A stretch of 64,000 nucleotides of DNA. Source: Caldisericota bacterium. GTDB lineage: Bacteria; Caldisericota; JANLFM01. The first letter of the stretch is position 1, and each line of letters opens with the position of its first letter. Location of the stretch: contig JANLFM010000004.1 in NCBI GenBank assembly GCA_024655865.1, forward strand, positions 29,388-93,387, given 5' to 3'. The notes beneath the pieces are model-generated. The model ran no database searches. It was not told where the DNA came from and saw nothing but the letters and a program-made list of their open reading frames with translations. Shown one piece after another: positions 30,185-38,072 of the stretch. The position numbers and the translations under genes are program-made.

Positions 30185-31534
30185 ATGAGAGGGAAGTGGA
30201 AAGTTTTACTGGTTTTGGTTTCTCTCCTCGCTATTACAGCTATGATCGCCAGTTGTGCTGCTCCTACGCCAAGCCCTACACCCACCGCGACTTCTCCTAC
30301 GCCCACACCGACTTCTCCACCGCCAGAAGTTAATGCGCTTACGGTCTATCACTGGTGGACCTCGGGCGGAGAGAAAGCGGCAATTGATGCCCTTGTTAAA
30401 GTTTTCGCCACAAAGTATCCCGATGTAGCAATTATGCAGACTCCTGTAACAGGGGGCGCAGGCTTTACCATGATGGGCATCATTAAGACCCTGGTCTTAG
30501 CAGGGGATGCTCCAGATGCCTTTCAGATGCATGCTGGATACGAGGGCAAGCCCTATTTCGACGCCGGCCTTCTTGACCCCATAGATGATCTCTGGAAAGA
30601 AGAGGGCCTGGAAGCCGTAATACCTGAAGTGGTCAGGCACATGTGCCAGTTCGATGGGCATTATTACTCTGTGCCCGTGAACATTCACAGGGTAAACGTC
30701 GTCTGGTACAACAAATCCCTTCTGGATAAAAACGGGATTGACCCCACCACTTTAACCACCTGGGACGCCTTCTTTGCTGCCTGCGACAAGCTAAAAGCTG
30801 CAGGCGTCCAGTATCCCATTCAAATGGGTGAAGCCTGGACGGCCGCTCACGCTTTTGAACAAATTGTGGCCAGCATGGGCATAGACTTCTATCAGGATTG
30901 GATCAACGGCAAGATAACCGCTGCGGATGATCCCAAGCTGACGCAGGCTCTGGAAATCTTCAAAAAGTACCTGAGCTACGTTAACCCCGATCATGCTGCT
31001 TTAACCTGGGATGACGCCACAAAGAGGATCATCACCGGGGAAGGCGCCTTCAACATTATGGGTGACTGGGCCAACGGAGAATTTTACGTTGCCAAGATGA
31101 CGTACGGCGAAGATTACGGAACATTCGCGGTGCCCGGAACTGAGGGGATGTACGGCCTCTGCATCGATGTTTTCCAGCATCCCAAGGGGGTAAAGCACCC
31201 CACCAACTCCCTGCGATGGCTTAAGGTGGTAGCCTCCAAGGAGGGGCAGGACGCCTTTAACCCTATCAAGGGTTCCATCGCTGCCCGGACAGATGCCGAT
31301 ATCTCTAAGTACGGTCCTTACCAGCAATCCGCTATTGCGGACTTCAAAGTAGCCAAATACATGTTCCCCAGCGTGGTCCACGGGAGCGGAGCCCCAGAGT
31401 CCTTCAAGGTTAAGCTGTCCGACATCATCTCTGGGTTTACCACCGACTTAGACGTGAATAAGGCAGCACAGGCCCTGACCAGCTATACCAAGGAGATCTC
31501 CGGCGAATACACCATTCAGTGGTCAATTAAATAG
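30185..31534 (+). CDS. Sugar ABC transporter, substrate-binding lipoprotein
   Basis: A 449-residue extracellular solute-binding protein (family 1). A lipoprotein signal with lipobox MIASC is followed by a Pro/Thr-rich linker of repeated TPTPT-like units that tethers the domain to the membrane. The mature domain starts near NALTVYHWWTSGGEKAAID, a typical sugar-binding start, and ends with a canonical lobe. The sugar cannot be deduced. ATG 30185 gives the cleaner signal peptide; GTG 30176 sits too close to the GGGGG ribosome site. A strong hairpin terminator follows the gene, so it should be made in excess over the permeases. Confidence 0.85.
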   Translation: MRGKWKVLLVLVSLLAITAMIASCAAPTPSPTPTATSPTPTPTSPPPEVNALTVYHWWTSGGEKAAIDALVKVFATKYPDVAIMQTPVTGGAGFTMMGIIKTLVLAGDAPDAFQMHAGYEGKPYFDAGLLDPIDDLWKEEGLEAVIPEVVRHMCQFDGHYYSVPVNIHRVNVVWYNKSLLDKNGIDPTTLTTWDAFFAACDKLKAAGVQYPIQMGEAWTAAHAFEQIVASMGIDFYQDWINGKITAADDPKLTQALEIFKKYLSYVNPDHAALTWDDATKRIITGEGAFNIMGDWANGEFYVAKMTYGEDYGTFAVPGTEGMYGLCIDVFQHPKGVKHPTNSLRWLKVVASKEGQDAFNPIKGSIAARTDADISKYGPYQQSAIADFKVAKYMFPSVVHGSGAPESFKVKLSDIISGFTTDLDVNKAAQALTSYTKEISGEYTIQWSIK

Positions 31535-31549
31535 GTGAAGGTTTCCAAA

Positions 31550-31580
31550 GGAGGGGGGAGTACTCCCCCCTCCTTTTTTT
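31550..31580 (+). terminator. Terminator between binding protein and permeases
   Basis: A perfect inverted repeat with 12-bp arms GGAGGGGGGAGT/ACTCCCCCCTCC at 31550-31573, followed by seven T. Located between the binding-protein gene and the permease genes, it probably lets partial readthrough set a lower permease level. The first permease has no other Shine-Dalgarno close to its ATG. Confidence 0.85.
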
Positions 31581-31586
31581 CTAAAG

Positions 31587-32477
31587 ATGACGGTTTCCTG
31601 GAAGGCTTTCAAAGATAGAATATTAACGATAACCCTTTTCCTGCCCGCCCTAGTCCTTGTAGGGTATTTTGTCTACTTCAGTATAGGCTGGAATATAGTT
31701 GTTTCTCTTTCAGACTGGAAGGGCCTTGTCCCCAGTTATCGCATTGTAGGTTTTTCTCAATACCTCAAGCTTATAAGTGACCCAGTATTTCTCATCTCGC
31801 TGAAGAATAACCTGATTTTAATGGCCCTTTTTGTCCCCGGAAGCCTGGCTCTGGGACTGTTCCTGGCCATTCTTCTCGATCAAAAGGTAAGGTTTGAGGC
31901 GAGCTTCAGGGCCATTTACTTGCTTCCTTTCACCCTCTCCTTCGTGATTACCGGTTATCTCTGGCGCTGGATGTACAACCCGACCATAGGGGTGATCAAT
32001 ACAATTCTGGATAAAACCGGGCTGGGTTTTTTAAAGAGCGGGTGGATCACCGACCCCAACATCGCACTTTATTGCGTAGTTCTCGCTCTGATCTGGCAAT
32101 TCGCGGGATATACGATGCTCATTTTTCTCGCAGGGATCCGGTCCATTCCTGAATCGCACATTATGGCTGCCCAAGTTGACGGGGCCTCGGGATTTTACCT
32201 ATATAGAAGAATCATCATCCCTCAAATTAAATTTTCCTTCTTCACGGCTTTCGTAATCCTTATGGTTTTTGCCCTGAAAGCCTTTGACTTCATTTATATT
32301 CTTACTTCCGGTGGTCCCGGCTATGCCACGGAAATTCTCCCCCTGACTATGTACAAGGAAAGCTTCGCTATGACGCACTTTGCCTACGGATCGGCCATCG
32401 CCTCCCTCTTGTTCTTTCTGGTGATGATGATCGTGGTCCCTTACCTTTTGCGCACCTATTGGAGGCAAGAGAAATGA
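31587..32477 (+). CDS. Sugar ABC transporter permease (MalF/UgpA type)
   Basis: A 296-residue inner-membrane permease with six hydrophobic segments and the EAA loop AAQVDGASGFYLYRRIIIPQ that docks the ATPase. SGGPGYATEIL is typical of carbohydrate uptake 1 family MalF/UgpA subunits. ATG 31587 is seven bases after the T-tract of the preceding terminator and lacks a clear ribosome site. It overlaps the second permease gene by four bases (ATGA). Confidence 0.88.
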   Translation: MTVSWKAFKDRILTITLFLPALVLVGYFVYFSIGWNIVVSLSDWKGLVPSYRIVGFSQYLKLISDPVFLISLKNNLILMALFVPGSLALGLFLAILLDQKVRFEASFRAIYLLPFTLSFVITGYLWRWMYNPTIGVINTILDKTGLGFLKSGWITDPNIALYCVVLALIWQFAGYTMLIFLAGIRSIPESHIMAAQVDGASGFYLYRRIIIPQIKFSFFTAFVILMVFALKAFDFIYILTSGGPGYATEILPLTMYKESFAMTHFAYGSAIASLLFFLVMMIVVPYLLRTYWRQEK

Positions 32478-33298
32478 CTCGCCCCCGGGTCAGTCGCTTT
32501 TTCCTGTACCTGATTCTGATTTTCTTCGTCATCCTCTTCCTTCTCCCCCTGTGGAGCGCCCTGGTGACCGCCCTGAAAACCGAGCAGGACCTGATCTATA
32601 CCACTCCTATAGAACCGCCTAAAGATCCCACCCTGGAGCCCCTGAAAACCACACTGTCCATAATGGGTCGTCCCCTTTTAAACAGCTTGACCTTCACTTT
32701 GGGAGCAACTCTCCTTTCTTGCCTTTTTGGTTCTATTGCAGGATACGTTTTGACCAAAATCAGGTTCCCGGGTTCCGGTATTATTTTTGCTTTGATCATT
32801 CTGGGCATTTTTATCCCCTATCAGGCAGTCCTCGTGCCTTTAGTGTTGACTATGGTCAGGCTCGGCCTCTACAACACCATATGGGGACTGATTTTGACCC
32901 ATACAGCCTACGGGATACCAATTTGCACCCTGCTTTTCCGGTCCTTTTATGAGGATATTCCCGACAGCCTGGTTCGAGCCGCACAAATAGACGGGGCCGG
33001 CACCTGGACTATATACAGGCGAGTGATACTTCCCCTATCCTGGCTTCCTTTCGCAGTGGCTGCGGTCTTCCAATTCACCTCTATCTGGAACGACCTGTTA
33101 ATTGGCCTGGTCCTTTCCCGGGGGATTGAGGCTATGCCTGCATCTGTGGCTTTAGCGAATCTCAAGGGTGGCTTTGTCGCTCTCTGGAATTTACAGATGG
33201 CAGGCACGCTCTGGTATGCTCTACCCGCTTTGATTATTTATTTCGTTTTAGGAAAATATTTGATAAAGGGATATATGGCTGGAGCGATCAAGGGCTAA
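32474..33298 (+). CDS. Sugar ABC transporter permease (MalG/UgpE type)
   Basis: A 274-residue second permease with six hydrophobic segments and the EAA loop RAAQIDGAGTWTIYRRVILP. It pairs with the MalF-type subunit. ATG 32474 follows GGAGG by eight bases and overlaps the previous stop. Its final codons (CTGGAGCGATCAAGGGCTAA) are repeated in slightly altered form after the repeat inserted at 33300-33326. Confidence 0.88.
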   Translation: MTRPRVSRFFLYLILIFFVILFLLPLWSALVTALKTEQDLIYTTPIEPPKDPTLEPLKTTLSIMGRPLLNSLTFTLGATLLSCLFGSIAGYVLTKIRFPGSGIIFALIILGIFIPYQAVLVPLVLTMVRLGLYNTIWGLILTHTAYGIPICTLLFRSFYEDIPDSLVRAAQIDGAGTWTIYRRVILPLSWLPFAVAAVFQFTSIWNDLLIGLVLSRGIEAMPASVALANLKGGFVALWNLQMAGTLWYALPALIIYFVLGKYLIKGYMAGAIKG

Positions 33299-33299
33299 T

Positions 33300-33326
33300 G
33301 GGGTCAGGTCTTGCAATCCAACAATT
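33300..33326. repeat. Single repeat copy inside the transporter operon
   Basis: GGGGTCAGGTCTTGCAATCC plus CAACAATT, one half-site of the dispersed repeat, lies between the second permease and the ATPase gene. It is flanked by two 20-bp near-copies of the permease 3' end (33279-33298 and 33335-33354, three differences). Confidence 0.85.
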
Positions 33327-33356
33327 TCAGAGGACTGGAGCGATTAAGAGTTAAAA

Positions 33357-34472
33357 ATGGCGAGCGTAATCATTAAGAACCTGAAAAAAAGATACGGCAA
33401 ATCCGAGGCCGTGGACAATTTAAACCTGGAAATCAGGGATGGAGAGTTTTTTGTCCTTCTTGGTCCGTCTGGTTGTGGCAAGACGACAACCCTGCTTTCT
33501 ATCGCCGGGTTGATTACTCCTGACGAAGGGGAAATCTGGTTAGGAGAAGAGCTGGTAACCTCAAAAGAAAAGAGGAGTTTCCTTCGTCCTCAGGAACGTG
33601 ATGTGGCCATGGTTTTCCAGGATTACGCTATCTACCCCCACCTGACCGTTTTTAGAAATATTTCTTTTCCTCTGGAAGTGAGAGGGATGAGCAAAGAGAT
33701 AATAGAGAAAAAGGTCAGGGAAGTGGCCGAAAGCCTGGGCATTGCAAGCCTGCTTTCCCGAAAACCGGCACAGCTCTCAGGTGGTCAAAGGCAAAGGGTG
33801 GCCCTGGCCCGGGCCATCGTGAGGGAGCCCAAAGTTTTCCTCATGGATGAGCCGCTGTCTAATCTTGACGCCAAGCTTAGAGTGTCTGCCAGGGCTGAAT
33901 TAAAAAAATTACACGAGAGAATTAAAACAACGATCATCTACGTCACCCATGATCAGGTAGAAGCTATGTCCATTGGGGACCGTATTGCTATTTTAAACAA
34001 TGGGCGCCTTGAGCAGGTGGGAACCCCTCGGGAAGTCTATGACCGCCCCGCCAATATTTTTGTGGCCTCATTCATCGGCAGCCCGCCCATGAATTTCTTT
34101 GAGGGCCTCATCCGGGGGCAAGACGAGAAGATTGTGCTGGATTTAGGTTTTACCTCCATAGAGCTTCCCGAAAGAATCAAGAAGGCCATAAGAGAGAACG
34201 GGCTTTCTCAGGTAACGGTTGGCATCCGACCGGAACACGTAGAAATCGTAAAAGAAAGGGGAGCCAAAGGCTTAATTGAAGCCAAAATTGACGTCATAGA
34301 GCTCGTGGGAAAAGAGTTTATAGTGCACCTGGACCTTGACAGATGGTCCATAGTTTCCGTAACCAGTGCCAACCTGGATCTGGTTGCGGGGGAAAAGGTG
34401 GGGCTTTTCCTGGACATAAACAGGATGCACTTTTTTGAGAGTCAAACCGGAAAGGCCCTTTCCACTTCTTAA
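33357..34472 (+). CDS. Sugar ABC transporter ATP-binding protein (MalK/UgpC/MsmX type)
   Basis: A 371-residue ATPase that powers the two permeases. It has Walker A GPSGCGKTT, signature LSGGQRQRVALARA, Walker B VFLMDEPLSNLDAK and the H-loop YVTHDQVEAM. The C-terminal ~130 residues form the TOBE domain (VGIRPEHVEIV). The inserted repeat at 33300-33326 separates it from the permease genes, but readthrough is likely. It completes a full four-subunit importer bracketed by the two 277-bp elements. Confidence 0.9.
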   Translation: MASVIIKNLKKRYGKSEAVDNLNLEIRDGEFFVLLGPSGCGKTTTLLSIAGLITPDEGEIWLGEELVTSKEKRSFLRPQERDVAMVFQDYAIYPHLTVFRNISFPLEVRGMSKEIIEKKVREVAESLGIASLLSRKPAQLSGGQRQRVALARAIVREPKVFLMDEPLSNLDAKLRVSARAELKKLHERIKTTIIYVTHDQVEAMSIGDRIAILNNGRLEQVGTPREVYDRPANIFVASFIGSPPMNFFEGLIRGQDEKIVLDLGFTSIELPERIKKAIRENGLSQVTVGIRPEHVEIVKERGAKGLIEAKIDVIELVGKEFIVHLDLDRWSIVSVTSANLDLVAGEKVGLFLDINRMHFFESQTGKALSTS

Positions 34473-34493
34473 ACCACTGAAAAAGTGAACCTC

Positions 34494-34770
34494 GGGGTCA
34501 GGTCTTGCAATCACACATTTGCTTTTTTCGGCATTCTATGCGTCCTGGGAATGTACCTTCAAATACCTTTAATACTGTCATAGCGGGCCTCTTCTTTTTA
34601 TCAATTGAAAATTTCAATGAGATTCTCCACAGCCAGCCCTTTGTAGACCGAAATAGAAGGCAGAAACTCATGAGCCATTAAACTAATATTTGAAACATAG
34701 CCCCCTTTTAGCCTGAAAACGAAGCAGAAGCCGGTCGAAATTAAATTGTTGGATTGCAAGACCTGACCCC
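34494..34770. mobile_element. 277-bp non-autonomous element, copy 2
   Basis: Same length, same orientation and same 18-bp inverted ends as copy 1 at 29838-30114. It starts 21 bases after the stop of the transporter ATPase gene. Shared internal blocks include GGCAGAA, CTCATGAGCCATTAAAC and AATATTTGAAACATAGCCCC. The stretch from its end to proS (34771-34840) holds only a weak promoter candidate (TTTACC 34780-34785, 17 bp, TAAATT 34803-34808). Confidence 0.8.
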
Positions 34771-34840
34771 GGAAACTACTTTACCTCATCCTCTTAAACT
34801 GCTAAATTTACTCCAACTTCCTTTAAACTGAGGAGCGAAG

Positions 34841-36280
34841 ATGGCAGAGGAATTTGTTACCGAAATCACAAAAAAATCAGAGGATTTTTCCGAATGGTAC
34901 GTTCAAATAGTGCGGCGCGCCGAGCTCGCAGATTATAGCCCCTTGAAAGGCTGCATGGTGATCCGCCCCTATGGCTACACCATCTGGGAGAACATCCAGG
35001 ACGCTCTGGACAGGCGCCTTAAGGAGACGGGGCACGTCAACGCTTACTTCCCCCTCTTCATCCCGGAAAGCTTCCTGGCCAAAGAGGCGGAACACGTCAA
35101 AGGCTTTGCCCCCCAGGTAGCCTGGGTTACCCAAGGCGGGGACGAAATCCTGGAAGAACGCTGGGCGGTGAGACCTACTTCCGAGGCCATTATCGGCTAT
35201 ATGTATTCCAAATGGGTGCGCTCCTGGAGGGATCTTCCCATCCTGATCAACCAGTGGTGCAACATCGTGCGCTGGGAAAAGGTCACGAGACTGTTCTTGC
35301 GTACTACCGAGTTCCTCTGGCAGGAGGGGCACACTCTGCATCGCACCCACGAGGATGCCCTGGAGGAAGTGCTTCGGATTTTGGAGATTTACCGGGATCT
35401 CGTAGAAAATGATCTCGCCATCCCGGTGATTACCGGAAAGAAATCTCCCTCTGAAAAGTTCGCTGGCGCTCTGGATACCTACACCCTTGAGGCGCTGATG
35501 CCCGATGGCAAAGCATTGCAGTGTGGCACCTCCCACGATCTCGGTCAGAATTTCTCCAGGGCTTTTGAAATCACCTTCCTGGATTCTGACGGCCAGGAAA
35601 AGCATGCCTGGTCAACTTCCTGGGGGGTATCCACGCGTCTGATCGGTGGTCTAATCATGGTTCACGGGGATGATTCCGGACTGATCATCCCTCCAAAGAT
35701 TGCCCCTTATCAGGTGGTGATCGTGCCCATCTTCTACGGTGAAGAGCAAAGCGCGGTGATTGCCAAGGCCCATGAGCTTAAAGAGATGCTCAAAAAATCC
35801 GGAATTCGAGTCAAGGTGGATGACCGGGACGAGTACACCCCTGGTTGGAAATTTTCCGAGTGGGAGCTTCGGGGAGTGCCTCTGCGCCTGGAGATTGGGC
35901 CCAGAGATCTGGCTTCCAGCGAGGCCGTGCTTGTCCGCCGGGACACTCGGGAAAAGGTCAAAACTTCCTGGAACGCTCTTCCCCAGCAAACCTCAGAGCT
36001 TTTGGAAAGCTTGCATCGCTCGCTCTTTGAAAGGGCGAAAAGTTACAGGGAAGCAAACACGCATGAGAGCGAAAACTTCGAGGAGTTCAAGGGCATAATT
36101 GAAGAGAAGAGAGGGTTTATCCTTTCCCCCTGGTGTGGCAGCGAGGCCTGCGAAGAGGAAGTGAAAAACCAAACTACAGCAACGATCCGCTGTCTGAAAG
36201 AGGAAGGGCCGGAAGGAAAAAAGTGCCTGGTCTGCGGCCAAAAGGCAAAATATTTAGCCTATTTTGCCAAATCCTATTAA
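34841..36280 (+). CDS. proS: Prolyl-tRNA synthetase, archaeal/eukaryal (type 3) form
   Basis: A 479-residue class II synthetase that charges tRNA-Pro. The short form lacks the bacterial editing insertion. RPTSEAIIGYMYSKW and FLWQEGHTLH are motifs of the catalytic domain, KIAPYQVVIVPI begins the anticodon-binding domain, and the C terminus has the zinc-binding-like extension with cysteines (SPWCGSEACEEE, KKCLVCG) and the terminal Tyr (AYFAKSY) typical of type 3 enzymes. ATG 34841 is preceded by GAGG. The 3' end overlaps the convergent small membrane gene by four bases. Confidence 0.92.
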   Translation: MAEEFVTEITKKSEDFSEWYVQIVRRAELADYSPLKGCMVIRPYGYTIWENIQDALDRRLKETGHVNAYFPLFIPESFLAKEAEHVKGFAPQVAWVTQGGDEILEERWAVRPTSEAIIGYMYSKWVRSWRDLPILINQWCNIVRWEKVTRLFLRTTEFLWQEGHTLHRTHEDALEEVLRILEIYRDLVENDLAIPVITGKKSPSEKFAGALDTYTLEALMPDGKALQCGTSHDLGQNFSRAFEITFLDSDGQEKHAWSTSWGVSTRLIGGLIMVHGDDSGLIIPPKIAPYQVVIVPIFYGEEQSAVIAKAHELKEMLKKSGIRVKVDDRDEYTPGWKFSEWELRGVPLRLEIGPRDLASSEAVLVRRDTREKVKTSWNALPQQTSELLESLHRSLFERAKSYREANTHESENFEEFKGIIEEKRGFILSPWCGSEACEEEVKNQTTATIRCLKEEGPEGKKCLVCGQKAKYLAYFAKSY

Positions 36281-36558
36281 TCCGGTTTTTCCCCTAAAAG
36301 GTTCAAAATCTGGGTTGCGGCTACCGCACCCAAGATCATCCAGAAGAGCAGGCTGAGGTTGTAAAGCACGGGCAGGTCGATATAGAGCTTGAAGATCACA
36401 GCGCAGACGAAGTCCAAAAGGAATGCTCCCAAAATCCCCACAAAGGCAAAAAGCCAGACTCCTCCTGTGACCCTTTTCACTGAGAGAAACCCGGTGATGA
36501 TCCCTATCAGGCCACCAACAATGATTATCGCCAGCCAGTGCCAGAAACTGGTAATCAT
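36277..36558 (-). CDS. Small membrane protein resembling the GlsB/YeaQ/YmgE family
   Basis: A 93-residue protein that is almost entirely hydrophobic, with three predicted membrane segments and glycine-rich turns (IIVGGLIGIITGFLS, FVGILGAFLLDFV). This pattern resembles the GlsB/YeaQ/YmgE stress-response membrane proteins, whose function is poorly known. The ATG directly follows the rtcB stop codon, with AAAGGG in the end of rtcB as ribosome site, so it is the second gene of an rtcB operon. Confidence 0.55.
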   Translation of the reverse strand: MITSFWHWLAIIIVGGLIGIITGFLSVKRVTGGVWLFAFVGILGAFLLDFVCAVIFKLYIDLPVLYNLSLLFWMILGAVAATQILNLLGEKPD

Positions 36559-38013
36559 CTATCCCTTTATCACCCCTAAGGGTTTCATTTTAGCCACCTT
36601 ACGGGAAATTCCTGCGCCGGCTACTGCCTCCACTACCTGGGTAACGTCCTTGTAGGCGTCCGGGGCTTCCTCCACCAGGGTCTCTCTGCTCGCTGCCTGA
36701 ACCAGAATTCCTCTTTTTTGGAGTTCAGCCACCAGTTCCTGCGGCTTGATCTCTCTTTTTGCCTCACTGCGGCTCTTCACCCTTCCGGCCCCGTGGCAGG
36801 TGGATCCAAAAGTCTCCTTCATGGCCAGATCCGTCCCTACAAGCACATAGGAGCACCTTCCCATATCGCCCGGTATCAGGACGGGTTGCCCCACTTTCCT
36901 GTAGCGCTCTGGAAGTTCAGGGTGTCCTGCGGGAAAAGCCCTGGTTGCTCCTTTGCGATGCACGCAGAGAGTCATCCTCTTCCCATCCACTTCGTGATCT
37001 TCGATTTTGGCCACGTTGTGTGCCACATCGTACACTACCTGGAGGCCCAGCTCGCGCTCGCTCAGCTTGAAGACAGAGGTCACCGCCTCCCTCACCCAGT
37101 GGGTGATCAACTGCCGGTTAGCCCAGGCAAAGTTTGTGGCCGCCCTCATAGCCTGGAGGTACGCCTGACCCTCGTCCGATTTCACAGGGGCACAGGCCAG
37201 TTGCCTATCTGGCAAAGATATGCCATATTTCTGCACCGCCTTCTGCATCACCTCGATGTAATCGGAACACACCTGGTGGCCCAATCCCCTGGAACCCGTA
37301 TGGATCAAGATGGTGATCTGACCGACCTCCTTGATCCCGAACGCCTCAGCCACTGATTGATCGTAGATTTCCACGACTTCCTGAACCTCAAGGAAGTGAT
37401 TCCCGGCCCCTAAACTGCCGACCTGGGAATAGCCCCTTTCTTTGGCGCGATTGGAAACCCTTCCCGGGTCGGCTCCCTTCATTTCCCCGTAGGATTCAAT
37501 CGCCTCCAGGTCCTCCTTATGGCCGTAACCCTTCTCCACTGCCCAGCGGGCGCCGTGGCGCAGAAGGTCGTCTATTTCTGCACGGGAAACCCTAATTTTA
37601 CCCTCAGACCCAACTCCTGAGGGAACGTTTGAGGCGATCTTGGGCACCAGGCTCTCCAGCTTATTCAAAAGGTCCTTTTTATGCAAGGTAGTGGTGAGTA
37701 GACGCACACCACAGTTGATATCGTACCCCACCCCTCCCGGGGAGATCACCCCTTCCTCAACGTTGAAAGCTGCCACGCCTCCGATGGGAAAACCGTAACC
37801 CCAGTGAATGTCGGGCATGGCCAGCGAAGCCTTCACTATTCCCGGGAGGCAGGCCACATTAGCCACTTGCTCCGGTGCATCTTCGGAGAGGATATCGGGG
37901 AGCAGCGCCTCAGAAGCGTATATGATGCCGTCGACTCGCATCCCGGGCTTGTATCCTTGTGGAATGCGGTACTTGTACTGATCTAATTTTTCTAGCTTTC
38001 CTTTCCAAGCCAT
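36559..38013 (-). CDS. rtcB: RNA-splicing ligase RtcB
   Basis: A 484-residue GTP- and Mn-dependent ligase that joins RNA 2',3'-cyclic phosphate (3'-phosphate) and 5'-OH ends in tRNA splicing or RNA repair. The metal-binding Cys is in DINCGVR (98-104), SLGAGNHFLEV (200-210) is the purine/metal site, and the guanylylated His is H407 in STCHGAGR. No intein is present. ATG 38013 has GGAGGAGA upstream. Its activator archease is encoded at 21468-21878, about 15 kb away. Confidence 0.93.
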   Translation of the reverse strand: MAWKGKLEKLDQYKYRIPQGYKPGMRVDGIIYASEALLPDILSEDAPEQVANVACLPGIVKASLAMPDIHWGYGFPIGGVAAFNVEEGVISPGGVGYDINCGVRLLTTTLHKKDLLNKLESLVPKIASNVPSGVGSEGKIRVSRAEIDDLLRHGARWAVEKGYGHKEDLEAIESYGEMKGADPGRVSNRAKERGYSQVGSLGAGNHFLEVQEVVEIYDQSVAEAFGIKEVGQITILIHTGSRGLGHQVCSDYIEVMQKAVQKYGISLPDRQLACAPVKSDEGQAYLQAMRAATNFAWANRQLITHWVREAVTSVFKLSERELGLQVVYDVAHNVAKIEDHEVDGKRMTLCVHRKGATRAFPAGHPELPERYRKVGQPVLIPGDMGRCSYVLVGTDLAMKETFGSTCHGAGRVKSRSEAKREIKPQELVAELQKRGILVQAASRETLVEEAPDAYKDVTQVVEAVAGAGISRKVAKMKPLGVIKG

Positions 38014-38072
38014 TCAGATCTCCTCCCTTTATTCTAATGATAACCAATGCGAAAAAAAGTTAAAATATCCCC

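Noticed and set aside
29838-34770. Classical composite transposon
   Set aside because: The flanking elements encode no transposase and no target duplication was seen around the whole segment, so only a weaker cassette hypothesis is kept.
34877-35605. 242-codon minus-strand frame inside proS
   Set aside because: It is antisense to an intact synthetase gene and has no recognisable domain or start signal.
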